Assembly: GCA_964591605.1 (NCBI GenBank)
Contig: CAZQEN010000069.1
Coordinates: 1 to 25,621, forward strand
Length of the DNA stretch: 25,621 nucleotides
From: CAYLLT01 sp964591605
GTDB lineage: Bacteria; Planctomycetota; Phycisphaerae; UBA1845; PWPN01
Reading direction: 5' to 3'
Below are positions 8,616-15,655 of the stretch, piece by piece. The notes below the pieces were generated by a model. It saw nothing but the letters and a program-made list of their open reading frames with translations. It was not told where the DNA came from and ran no database searches. The position numbers and the translations under genes were made by a program. The stretch's first letter is position 1. Each line of letters starts with the position of its first letter.

Positions 8616-8700
8616 CCACAGAGATCGCAGAGGCCACAGAGAAGCGAGCCGTGTTTCAAATCTCAAATCTCTGAGCCTCTGCGTGAGCCTCTCTCGTTGG
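8616..8700. repeat. CACAGAG-type inverted repeat with AAATCTCAAATCTC core
   Basis: The left arm (about 8616-8645) repeats CCACAGAGA units. The right arm (about 8670-8697) is its imperfect inverse with CTCTGAGCCTCTGCG. Between them is TTTCAAATCTCAAATCTC, similar to the stretch at about 20720-20745. A perfect short palindrome follows at 8704-8718 (GCGGGC-GGC-GCCCGC). The remainder of the 306-base gap (8512-8817) shows only the -10 box listed separately. Confidence 0.55.
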
Positions 8701-8817
8701 GTTGCGGGCGGCGCCCGCACTCTGGCCTCTGCAGCAGGTTCTTCTGCAAATGAAGGATCGAGAGCATGTGGTTGTGATGGCTGCTTCCGCCCCCCCGTGC
8801 GCGAGCCCGAGGTGCGC

Positions 8818-9636
8818 TCACGACGCCGCTGCCGCCGCCGCTTTCACCTTTTCGCGCAGGGGCTTGAGGAGGTCTTCGCGCTCGTCCTCGAGTTCGCGGA
8901 TCCAGATGTTCCGGAACCGCAGCGGCGAGCCGTGAAACTGGATCTGCAGCGGCAGCTTGGGCGGATGCGCGTTGTATTTGGGCGGCCGCCGGTACGCAGT
9001 CTCCCCGAGAATCTCGAAATGATTGAGAATCAGCACGCCGTTGTGCAGGGCCGTGACGTATCCCGGAGAGATCAGCTTCCCATCACTGCCGAACTTCGGC
9101 GCCTTGAACACGATGTCATACTTCTGCCACTCCCCCGGCTTGCGGCACGCGTTCACCAGCGGCGGCCGCTGCTTGTAGATCGAGCCGGCCTGCCCGTCGT
9201 AGTACGTCTCGTTGTCATACGAGTCGAGAATCTGCAGTTCATACAGTCCCATGAGATAGACGCCGCTGTTCCCGCGTCCCTGCCCCTGCCCCTTGGCCTC
9301 CGGCGGCGTCGCCCACTCCACGTGGAGCTGGCAATCGCCGAACGCCCGCTTGCTCGTGATCTCGCTCTGGCAGATCCCGTAGCCGTCCTTGAGGATCCAC
9401 TTTTCGCCGCCCGTCCACTGCGAGAGGTCCTTCCCGTCGAACAGCACGATCGCATCCGAGGGCGGCCCGCCGGGCGGCCCCGGATCCACCACCTTGGGCC
9501 GGGGCCACTCGATCCCGCTCTTCCACGGCGGATTCAGCTCCTGCCCCGTCAGGGCCCCGATCCACGCGCCCAGCACCACGGCCGCGCCCACCCCCGCGAT
9601 TCGCCGCCTGCCCGTCCGATTCAGCCATCCCGTCAT
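8818..9636 (-). CDS. DUF1080 (3-keto-disaccharide hydrolase-type) protein
   Basis: A 272-residue protein. The hydrophobic segment at about 13-31 is a signal peptide or membrane anchor. From about residue 64 it follows the DUF1080 family: LFDGKDLSQW, WILKDGYGICQSE, GNSGVYLMGLYELQILDSY (122-140), GEWQKYDIVFKAPKF, and near the end LPLQIQFHGSPLRFRNIWIREL. The family is a beta-jelly-roll sugar-active domain, very abundant in planctomycetes; some members hydrolyse 3-keto-glycosides. The substrate here is not known. The C-terminus is an Ala-rich charged helix. The start at 9636 is supported by GGAGG 8 bases upstream, and TATGAT at 9664-9669 is a likely -10. It is transcribed away from the aminotransferase gene at 9958, so the gap between them holds two promoters. 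Confidence 0.85.
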   Translation of the reverse strand: MTGWLNRTGRRRIAGVGAAVVLGAWIGALTGQELNPPWKSGIEWPRPKVVDPGPPGGPPSDAIVLFDGKDLSQWTGGEKWILKDGYGICQSEITSKRAFGDCQLHVEWATPPEAKGQGQGRGNSGVYLMGLYELQILDSYDNETYYDGQAGSIYKQRPPLVNACRKPGEWQKYDIVFKAPKFGSDGKLISPGYVTALHNGVLILNHFEILGETAYRRPPKYNAHPPKLPLQIQFHGSPLRFRNIWIRELEDEREDLLKPLREKVKAAAAAAS

Positions 9637-9663
9637 GACACGAACCTCCTCAAGAAGCACCGG

Positions 9664-9669
9664 ATCATA
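9664..9669 (-). promoter_or_regulatory. Candidate -10 box for the DUF1080 gene
   Basis: On the minus strand the bases read TATGAT, 27 bases before the start codon at 9636. A possible weak -35 (GTGAAA) lies 17 bases further upstream. Confidence 0.4.
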
Positions 9670-9745
9670 CCATGCTTCCCCCTTTTTTCACCCTCTCCCT
9701 CTCTCCTCTGCCCGGCAGCCCATCCCGTCAGAGCCAAGTCCAGAT

Positions 9746-9834
9746 GTCGAAACCAGAATGACGAATGAAACCCGAAATCCAAATCCGCAAATGCTCTCTC
9801 CATTCGTCATTCGGGCTTCGTCATTCGGCATTCT
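9746..9834. repeat. GAATGACGAA-type intergenic repeat, copy 2
   Basis: The left arm (about 9755-9775) has AGAATGACGAATGAAACCC. The right arm (about 9801-9831) has ATTCGTCATTCGGG twice in imperfect form. It is the same family as 735-863, placed between divergent genes. The reading frames that cross it are not credible genes. Confidence 0.75.
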
Positions 9835-9853
9835 CCACTCAGGCCGGTTTTCC

Positions 9854-9883
9854 TTGTCCCTGGGCCTTGCCCTGCGGTATGAT
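9854..9883 (+). promoter_or_regulatory. Candidate sigma-70 type promoter for the Tat aminotransferase
   Basis: TTGTCC at 9854-9859 and TATGAT at 9878-9883 are separated by 18 bases. The start codon at 9958 lies about 75 bases downstream, with AGGAGA as ribosome binding site. Predicted only from the hexamers. Confidence 0.45.
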
Positions 9884-9957
9884 GATGCCATCGCATCGGC
9901 ATCCCGATCGCGGCATCGAGTCTTTCGCACCATGAAGCTCACCAGGAGACAACCACG

Positions 9958-11292
9958 ATGCACCGCCAGACCAGAGCCTCCGCCTCCACCACGCGCCGCC
10001 GATTCCTGAAGACCGGTGGAGCCGTCGCCGCCGGCATCGCCCTGACCCGCGCGTCGTCGGCCCGTGCCGCCCAGCCTCTTGCCCACGCCGGCGGAGCCAA
10101 GGCCGTCACCTTTCCACCCGACCGCCACCGCGCCGCCCTCAAGTGGCCCCAGTACGACCCGCAGGACCGCGAGATCGTCCTGCAGATCATGGATCTTGAC
10201 GCCGGCGCGATGTACCAGCACCTGCCCCTGCTCGAACAGGAATGGTGCGAGCACGACGGCGTGCCCTTCGCCAAGAACCACTGCAACGGCACCGCCGCCC
10301 TGACCAGCATGTACTTCGCCACCCGCTTCCCCCCGGGCACGGAGATCATGGTGCCCTCCTACACGTTCTACGGCACGATCGTGCCCATGCGTTTTTTCGG
10401 GTACGTCCCCATCTTCATCGACATCGACCCGAAGACCGCCTGTTTCGACATCGAGGACGCCCGAAAGAAGCTCACCCCGCTCACCAGGGCCGTTGTGCCC
10501 ATGCACTCGTGGGGCCTCCCCTGCGAGATGGACAAAATCACGGCGTTCGCCAAGGAGCACGGCCTGCTGGTCCTCGAAGACGCCGCCCACGCCCACGGGG
10601 CCTCCATGCAGGGTAAAAAGATGGGGGCCTGGGGCGACATGGGCATCTTCAGCTTCCAGGGCACCAAGCCGCTCCCGTCGATCGAAGGCGGCATGGGCAC
10701 CTACCAGAAGCGCGAGCACTTCGAGCTTGCCTCCGTCTTCGGCGAATACCGCGACCCGGCGATCCTCCCCGCCGACAGCCCGCTGCGTAAGTATGTCGGC
10801 ACCGCGTTCGGCCCCAAGTTCCGCATCCACCCGCTGGCCGCCGCGCTGGTTCGCCGCCAGCTCAAGGTGCTCGACCAGCGCAACGCGATGATCACCGCCC
10901 AGGTCCGCCGCCTCAACGATCGGATCTGCCAGCTTCCGGGGCTGTCCGAGCCGGTCTGCCGCCCCGATCAGCAGCGCGTGTATTACAGCTCCAACATCCT
11001 GTTTCTCGATGAGGCCAAAGCCGGCTTCACCCGCGCGGCCATGGTCGATGCCCTCAAGGACGAGGGTGTCAGCATCAGCTCGGGTGATTACCCGGAGCAG
11101 CACAAGAACGCGATCTACAAGGAGGCGGAGTGGTGGCACCACCAGCCCGTGGTCCCGGATCTCCCCGGAACCACGAAGGTGAACGCCACCGCGGTCAACG
11201 TCGGCCTCATGCGCACCGAGGTCCCCGACCTTGTCGACCAGTACATCGCCGCCTTCGAAAAAGTCTGGGCCCACCGCAAGGAGCTGGCGTGA
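9958..11292 (+). CDS. Tat-signal DegT/DnrJ/EryC1/StrS-family PLP aminotransferase homologue
   Basis: A 444-residue protein. Residues 13-18 read RRRFLK followed by a hydrophobic stretch to about 38, a twin-arginine signal. The rest matches the DegT family of sugar aminotransferases: NGTAAL (110-115) for phosphate binding, the VPSYTFYGT segment, PMHSWGLPCEMD, Asp208 in LEDAAHAHG (pairs with the PLP ring nitrogen), and Lys237 in FSFQGTKPLPSIEGG, the position of the Schiff-base lysine. The key PLP residues are therefore all present. Most relatives act in the cytoplasm on nucleotide-linked keto sugars; a folded, cofactor-loaded protein would need exactly the Tat route, so export is plausible. AGGAGA sits 8 bases before the start. 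The next gene, also with a Tat signal, follows after 182 bases of repeats. Confidence 0.87.
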   Translation: MHRQTRASASTTRRRFLKTGGAVAAGIALTRASSARAAQPLAHAGGAKAVTFPPDRHRAALKWPQYDPQDREIVLQIMDLDAGAMYQHLPLLEQEWCEHDGVPFAKNHCNGTAALTSMYFATRFPPGTEIMVPSYTFYGTIVPMRFFGYVPIFIDIDPKTACFDIEDARKKLTPLTRAVVPMHSWGLPCEMDKITAFAKEHGLLVLEDAAHAHGASMQGKKMGAWGDMGIFSFQGTKPLPSIEGGMGTYQKREHFELASVFGEYRDPAILPADSPLRKYVGTAFGPKFRIHPLAAALVRRQLKVLDQRNAMITAQVRRLNDRICQLPGLSEPVCRPDQQRVYYSSNILFLDEAKAGFTRAAMVDALKDEGVSISSGDYPEQHKNAIYKEAEWWHHQPVVPDLPGTTKVNATAVNVGLMRTEVPDLVDQYIAAFEKVWAHRKELA

Positions 11293-11305
11293 GGACGCCC
11301 ACGAC

Positions 11306-11325
11306 AGGTCCTGTCTGCCGGACAG
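11306..11325. repeat. Solo half-palindrome related to the RAYT-flanking repeats
   Basis: These 20 bases (AGGTCCTGTCTGCCGGACAG) are identical to the inverse of the first 20 bases of the B-type palindromes at 24798-24822 and 24884-24908. It lies just after the aminotransferase stop and runs directly into the next repeat family. Confidence 0.75.
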
Positions 11326-11441
11326 TAGGGTGGGCTCCGCCCACCATCGACGCTGGCAACGCATGAAGACTGTAGGGTGGGCTCCGCCCACCATCGATGC
11401 CGGCAACGCATGAAGCGACAGGTGGGCAGAGCCCACCCTAC
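11325..11441. repeat. GTAGGGTGGGCTCCGCCCACC element: two direct copies and one inverted copy
   Basis: Two direct copies of a 44-base unit lie at 11325-11368 and 11372-11415. Each contains the hairpin GGTGGGC-TCC-GCCCACC and differs at only two or three bases. A shorter inverted copy with hairpin GGTGGGC-AGA-GCCCACC lies at 11421-11441. The cluster fills the gap between the two Tat-protein genes and may limit read-through or protect mRNA; no U-tract follows the stems. Confidence 0.8.
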
Positions 11442-11474
11442 ACCTGGAGTTCACATCAACGAAAGGAGACCCCC

Positions 11475-12938
11475 ATGTCCACCGAACTGACCCGACGCGG
11501 ATTCCTTGGCACCGCCTCCGCGGGCGTCCTGGCCGCTACCGGCCTCTCACGCGGCGCAGACTCCTGCCAGGAAGAGCTTCGCACGGTCGGCCGCTACACG
11601 AAAACGAAGGTCCTCCGCCTTTTCATGGGCGCGCACCCCGCCTGGCCGCGGCCCGATCTGGACCACCCGCAGGAAATCGCCGCCCAGAAGGCGGGAATCG
11701 ACCAGGTGAAGGGCCTGGAGGATGTCGAATTCGTCGGCGACGCCCATGTGCGCAATGAACAGGAACTGGCCCCACTGCTCGAAAAACACAAGGACGTCGA
11801 CGGCGTCCTGGCCGTCCAGCTCTCGATGGGCACCGGCGGCATCCTGCACAAGCTCGCGGACTCAGGCCTTCCGGCCATCATGTTCGCCATCCCCTACAGC
11901 GGCCATGAGTGGCTGATCGTGCCCGAGCTGCAGAAACTCGGCAAGAAAATCGACTGCGTCCCGAGCAGCAGGTTCGAAGACGTCAACATCGCCATCCGCC
12001 CGTTCCGCGCGATCCACCGCCTCAAGGAAACGGTGCTGTTGTATCTCAGCGGCCACGCTCCGGCCCCCGAAGCCCTGGTCGCCCAGGCGAAAAAGCAGTT
12101 CGGCCTCCAGATCCGCACCATCGGCGCCGACGCCCTGAACGCCGCCTACGAGGCCATCCCGGCCGACGCGGCCGCCGCCGACGCTCAGCGCTGGATCAAG
12201 AACGCCGAGGCCGTCAAAGAGCCGCCCAAGGAGGAGATCCTCAAGAGCGCCCGCATGTGCCTGGCCCTCCAGAAGCTCCTGGCCGACGAAAAAGCCCAAG
12301 CCATCACGATCAACTGCCTGGGCCTCTTCGGCCAGAAGGTCCTGCCCGCGTATCCGTGCTTTGGCTTCGCCCGGCTCAACGACGTCGGCCTGACCGGCGT
12401 CTGCGAGGCCGACCTGCCCTCCACGCTCACGCAGATCATCTACCTGCATCTGACCGGCAAGCCCGGCTTCGTGACCGACCCGATGTTCGACGTGTCGAAC
12501 AACAGCGTGATCCACGCCCACTGCGTCTCGGCGACGAAGATGGACGGCCCCGCCGGCGAGGCCCATCCCTACGTGATCCGCACGCACCTCGAAGACCACA
12601 AGGGCGCGGTGCTGCAGGTCAAGATGCGCGTCGGCCAGGAAGTCACCATGGCCAAACTGGTGACCAGCGAAAACAAGCCGATGCCCGCGCACGTGACCGC
12701 CAGCCCCTCGGAATGTCTGGGTACGGGCCGCATGCTCGTCTCCACCGGCACCATCGTCTCGGTCCCCGACTCCGACCGGGCCTGCCGCACCAAGATCGAA
12801 GTGAAGGTCCGCGACGCCCGCAAGATGTTCGAGGGCTGGTCCTACGGCCTGCACCGCGTCATCTTCTACGGCAACCACATGGAGGACACCCGCCGCCTCG
12901 CCCGCTTCACCGGATTCGAAGTCGTCGAAGAAGGCTGA
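11475..12938 (+). CDS. Tat-signal protein resembling the L-fucose/L-arabinose isomerase fold
   Basis: A 487-residue protein with a twin-arginine signal (TRRGFLG, 6-12, then hydrophobic to about 24). The remainder reads like the sugar-isomerase superfamily: alternating Rossmann-like segments in the first half (FVGDAHVRNEQEL, DGVLAVQLSMGTGG), a central CLGLFGQKVLPAYPCFGFARLND followed by GVCEADLPSTLTQIIYLHLTG, and a C-terminal beta-rich part with HAHCVSATKMDG. In fucose/arabinose isomerases a Glu and Asp in comparable places bind a metal; candidates are Glu in GVCEAD and Asp in the following FVTDPMFD, but this is not certain. The start at 11475 is preceded by AAAGGAG at 6 bases; an in-frame longer reading from 11397 would start within repeats. 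The neighbouring Tat aminotransferase suggests a shared role in exported sugar chemistry. Family call moderate, activity unknown. Confidence 0.7.
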   Translation: MSTELTRRGFLGTASAGVLAATGLSRGADSCQEELRTVGRYTKTKVLRLFMGAHPAWPRPDLDHPQEIAAQKAGIDQVKGLEDVEFVGDAHVRNEQELAPLLEKHKDVDGVLAVQLSMGTGGILHKLADSGLPAIMFAIPYSGHEWLIVPELQKLGKKIDCVPSSRFEDVNIAIRPFRAIHRLKETVLLYLSGHAPAPEALVAQAKKQFGLQIRTIGADALNAAYEAIPADAAAADAQRWIKNAEAVKEPPKEEILKSARMCLALQKLLADEKAQAITINCLGLFGQKVLPAYPCFGFARLNDVGLTGVCEADLPSTLTQIIYLHLTGKPGFVTDPMFDVSNNSVIHAHCVSATKMDGPAGEAHPYVIRTHLEDHKGAVLQVKMRVGQEVTMAKLVTSENKPMPAHVTASPSECLGTGRMLVSTGTIVSVPDSDRACRTKIEVKVRDARKMFEGWSYGLHRVIFYGNHMEDTRRLARFTGFEVVEEG

Positions 12939-13017
12939 CCCGCGCCGCCCGCGGCCAGCGTATGACCCCGCGGCCCCGCCGTGGCCGCCAGCGCACGCCG
13001 CGCGCGGACATCCGACA

Positions 13018-13068
13018 GAGCCCGCAGCGCAAGCGAGGGGTTCTGCGCGATGATCTCCCCTCGTTCGC
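13018..13068. repeat. Dispersed repeat R1, copy a
   Basis: A 51-base stretch matching 15269-15320: 38 of the first 43 bases are identical, including AGGGGTTCT and ATCTCCCC. AGGGG and CCCCT can pair as a stem. Both copies lie downstream of plus-strand genes. Confidence 0.7.
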
Positions 13069-13162
13069 CGGCTGGCGGCGTGGCATGGCGACCGCTGTTG
13101 GCGGGGTGCCATGGCGACTGCAGTTGGTCGCCATGCGGAACGGAGCAGCGCCACGCAAGGCC

Positions 13163-13234
13163 GGCTGGCCCGTCCCTCGCGCAGCGAGGGATGGGGTCTC
13201 GACGATGGGAATACGCCAGACCCTCGAAATACCG
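13163..13234. repeat. Dispersed hairpin repeat R2, copy a
   Basis: Contains the perfect stem CCCTCGC-GCA-GCGAGGG (13174-13190), followed by CGATGGGAA and CCTCGAAA. A second copy is at 20572-20643 where the stem reads CATCGC-GCA-GCGATG; the changed bases still pair. Confidence 0.7.
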
Positions 13235-13254
13235 CGGACCAGCCCCCGGGACCC

Positions 13255-13282
13255 TCGACACCCACCCAAATCAGGAGATAAT
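13255..13282 (+). promoter_or_regulatory. Candidate promoter, possibly giving a near-leaderless mRNA
   Basis: TCGACA at 13255-13260 and GATAAT at 13277-13282 are 16 bases apart. The ATG at 13291 is only 8 bases after the -10, so the transcript could begin at or next to the start codon. The same bases also contain AGGAGA, but 12 bases from the ATG, which is far for a ribosome binding site. Confidence 0.35.
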
Positions 13283-13290
13283 CACACCTG

Positions 13291-14172
13291 ATGACCTCCG
13301 GCGACCATCTCCAGGAATCGCCCGGCGTCCCCCGCTCCCACCGATCCTCGATGCTCCAGGTCGGGGCCGTCCTCCTCCTGCTCCTGCTGGCCGCGGCCGT
13401 CATCGCTCCCTCCCTGCACCGGGGACGGATGCTTTCGCAGCGAGCCCGATGCTTGAGCAACCTTCGAGGCGTCGCCCTCGGCCTCTTCACATATGGTGGT
13501 CAGTCAGGTGACGATTGGATCATCGCTCCGCACGCCCCTCCGACAGTGGCGGAATACGGAAGCGTGAATTACGCGCCCCAGAAGATCGGCACGCACCGGC
13601 TGCGCCACACGACGACAGCCGATACGGACATGTCCACGACGCGCAACTTCTATACCATCGTGCTTGCCGGTTACGTAACCAACTCTTCGTTCCTCTGTCC
13701 GGGCAGCGGAGACGCCGTCGCCGACGAGCCCGCCTTGAGCTTTCTTGACTTTGCCGGAATCCAGAACATCAGCTATGGCATGCAGGTGCCCTACGGCAAG
13801 TACGGTGTCCCCGGCTGCGACCGCGATGAACGTCTTCCCCTGGCCGCGGACAAAGGTCCCTTCGGAACCGCGCTGGAGTTGGGCGCTGCCCTTCCGGGCT
13901 TGCCCGGCGCCGGCCCTGCCGAGCCGCCGGAGGCCTGGCGACAATGGAACTCGCCCAATCATGGCGGTGAGGGGCAGAGTGTGCTCTTCGCCGATTCCAG
14001 CGCGGACTGGTGCCGGACGCCCATCATCGGTATCGGGCAAGACAACATCTACACCCGCTGGTCGCAGGCCGATGGTGGAACGGCCGACGATCCGCGCCCG
14101 CGGACGCGCGGCACGCCGCCATCGCGCAACGAAACACCCTGGAGCCACACGGATGCCTTGATTTACCCGTAG
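13291..14172 (+). CDS. Prepilin/DUF1559-like membrane-anchored protein without a standard leader
   Basis: A 293-residue protein. A single hydrophobic segment at about 22-42 is followed by RGRMLSQRARCLSNLRGVALGLFTY, the helix pattern typical of planctomycete prepilin-like proteins (compare 'R...C.NNLRQLGLAL'). Near the end, NSPNHGGEGQSVLFADSSADW corresponds to the common H-x9-DG motif region, with Ser in place of the usual Gly. The usual FTLIE cleavage site before the helix is absent, so a prepilin peptidase may not process it. It may be a pseudopilin or a minor surface protein. The gene lies 32 bases before the zinc-ribbon gene at 14205 and may share its transcript. Function unknown. Confidence 0.75.
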   Translation: MTSGDHLQESPGVPRSHRSSMLQVGAVLLLLLLAAAVIAPSLHRGRMLSQRARCLSNLRGVALGLFTYGGQSGDDWIIAPHAPPTVAEYGSVNYAPQKIGTHRLRHTTTADTDMSTTRNFYTIVLAGYVTNSSFLCPGSGDAVADEPALSFLDFAGIQNISYGMQVPYGKYGVPGCDRDERLPLAADKGPFGTALELGAALPGLPGAGPAEPPEAWRQWNSPNHGGEGQSVLFADSSADWCRTPIIGIGQDNIYTRWSQADGGTADDPRPRTRGTPPSRNETPWSHTDALIYP

Positions 14173-14204
14173 TATCGTCAGACGGAGTTGCGTGTGAGAG
14201 AACC

Positions 14205-15227
14205 ATGCTGATCCCGCCCGCCATACTGGTGCTCATCGGCATCTTCCTCGCCTGGCGCGGCCTGCGCGGCATCCGCCGCGGCACCGAACCCCGCTGCCGA
14301 CGCTGTGACTACAACCTCAGCGGTCAGATCGAACAGCGCTGCCCCGAATGCGGTACGCCGTTCTCCGACAAGACGGTGGCCCATGGCGAACGGCGCCGAA
14401 GCCCCGGGCGAATCATGGCCGGCGCCATCTGCCTTGCGGTCGCCTCGACGCTGGCGTTACCCGGCGTGCGCCAGTACATCCAGCGCACCTGGCAGCGTGA
14501 ATCGATCCACTATCTGCCGACGTTCGTCCTGATTCACCGCCTCAAAAGCGCCAAAGGTGAGATCCGATGGCAAGCCATGGAGCAGCTTCGCCTCCGCATC
14601 CATAGCGGTTATCTCACGCGACCGCAGATCAAGGCCGCGGCGGATGCCCTGTTCGCCACAGAATTCCCCGACGCCGCGCAGGGCTGGTTCAATCGAAGGA
14701 ACGAGCAGCTTGTCGGCGAGTTCCTTCATGCCAACGTGCTCTCGGTGGATCAGAAGCGGCGGTTCTTCGGCGTCTGGCTCCCGGCGGAGTATCTGCCCTT
14801 CAAGCGTCCGTTCCTTTCCCAGCGAATTATTGACCATCACCGCTCTTGCACACTGCCCGGGCTCGTCCCCGAGACGACCATGTGGCTTCTCCAGATTGAT
14901 GGCGTTCAGCTTCAGCCTCTCCTGCTCCCTTCGTCGAAGCAGTTCCAGACTGCGTCACATTTCATTCCTGAAAGTGTTACGATCCAGCACAGCCTCACGG
15001 TTCGTTCCTCAACCACCTGGTATTCTCCTGAGGACAGCTCGGCGTCCGGACAGCAGGATCGGCGCGGCGTCGCGAACGTGGAGTCACCTTTGCGCGTTCT
15101 GTGCCGGCTGGTCAAAGATGTACGCTACGACCGACCCAAGGTCTGGACAGACAAATACCGGCCCGAAGAGTGGAGCCAGACCATCCTCGCCGAAGGCGAG
15201 GACCCCGCGACGATGCCCGCCCCCTGA
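14205..15227 (+). CDS. Membrane protein with N-terminal CPECG zinc ribbon
   Basis: A 340-residue protein of unknown function. A membrane segment at 1-19 is followed by a zinc ribbon with Cys31, Cys34, Cys46 and Cys49 (CRRCDYNLSG ... CPECG), then a second hydrophobic segment at about 70-88. The remaining ~250 residues are soluble and not recognised; they are helical and charged at first (LIHRLKSAKGEIRWQAMEQLRLRI), which could be a HEAT-like region. The start at 14205 has GAGAG 5 bases upstream and places the hydrophobic segment at the N-terminus; in-frame upstream sequence overlaps the preceding gene. The same ribbon type recurs in three proteins at 23295-24594. Such ribbons are widespread in planctomycetes and their role is not established. 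Confidence 0.75.
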   Translation: MLIPPAILVLIGIFLAWRGLRGIRRGTEPRCRRCDYNLSGQIEQRCPECGTPFSDKTVAHGERRRSPGRIMAGAICLAVASTLALPGVRQYIQRTWQRESIHYLPTFVLIHRLKSAKGEIRWQAMEQLRLRIHSGYLTRPQIKAAADALFATEFPDAAQGWFNRRNEQLVGEFLHANVLSVDQKRRFFGVWLPAEYLPFKRPFLSQRIIDHHRSCTLPGLVPETTMWLLQIDGVQLQPLLLPSSKQFQTASHFIPESVTIQHSLTVRSSTTWYSPEDSSASGQQDRRGVANVESPLRVLCRLVKDVRYDRPKVWTDKYRPEEWSQTILAEGEDPATMPAP

Positions 15228-15268
15228 GGGCAGGCATCCGCAGAGTCGCACGAGCGGGCATCCCAATC

Positions 15269-15320
15269 GAGCCTGCAGCGCCAGCAAGGGGTTCTTCGCG
15301 ATAATCTCCCCTTTGTCCGC
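15269..15320. repeat. Dispersed repeat R1, copy b
   Basis: Matches 13018-13068 at 38 of the first 43 bases. It lies about 40 bases after the stop of the zinc-ribbon gene at 14205-15227. Confidence 0.7.
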
Positions 15321-15446
15321 GCTCAAGCCCCGTCTCGCGCCCCGGCCACGCTGGTTTCCCCAGCCGCGGAGCGGCGCAAGAAGGCAGCTCAAGGCACCAG
15401 CTCTTGCTGTCCTACACGAGTCAAAGGAGGTTCCTCATGGGCCAAG

Positions 15447-15655
15447 TCGTGCAACGCCAACGGCGTTGAGCCCTCCAGCCCAGGGTAGGTCGCCGCAGGC
15501 GACCTACCCTGGGTATCGGTGGCGCGGCACGGCACAACCCCGAAAGGGTGTGTCGCAACGCCGTCGGCGTTGTGGCCCGCGTCCCGCACAAACCCAGGGT
15601 AGTCCCGACTGCGTCGGGTCAACCCTGGGCTGGAGGACGCTGCCCCGTTGAGGCA
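15447..15655. repeat. Composite palindromic element with 15-base inverted ends
   Basis: CCTCCAGCCCAGGGT at 15472-15486 and its exact inverse at 15622-15636 bound a 165-base core. Inside are a 16-base perfect stem with GCA loop (15479-15494 / 15498-15513), AACGCC-GTC-GGCGTT (15557-15571) and CCCGAC-TGC-GTCGGG (15604-15618). A further AACGCC-AAC-GGCGTT lies at 15453-15467. No gene is inside. It looks like a non-coding, possibly mobile, miniature element. Confidence 0.75.

Larger units (their letters stand above)
12939..13290. other. Repeat-filled gap before the prepilin-like gene
   Basis: No gene. The gap contains repeat R1 (13018-13068), a tandem pair around 13079-13130 with GTGGCATGGCGAC / GTGCCATGGCGAC, and hairpin repeat R2 (13163-13234), then a candidate promoter at 13255-13282. 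Open frames through this stretch are repeat read-through. Confidence 0.6.

Noticed and set aside
7525..9768. 747-codon plus-strand frame
   Set aside because: It crosses two clear minus-strand genes and the gap between them; its composition is that of a GC-rich shadow frame.
9688..11454. 588-codon minus-strand frame
   Set aside because: Shadow of the DegT-family gene, extending into repeats on both sides.
11862..13490. 542-codon minus-strand frame
   Set aside because: Opposite the isomerase-like gene and made of Gly/Ala/Val/Asp-rich shadow sequence and repeat read-through.
15437..15470. AGGAGG followed by ATG suggesting a tiny gene
   Set aside because: The frame closes after ten codons inside the repeat element; no evidence of translation.
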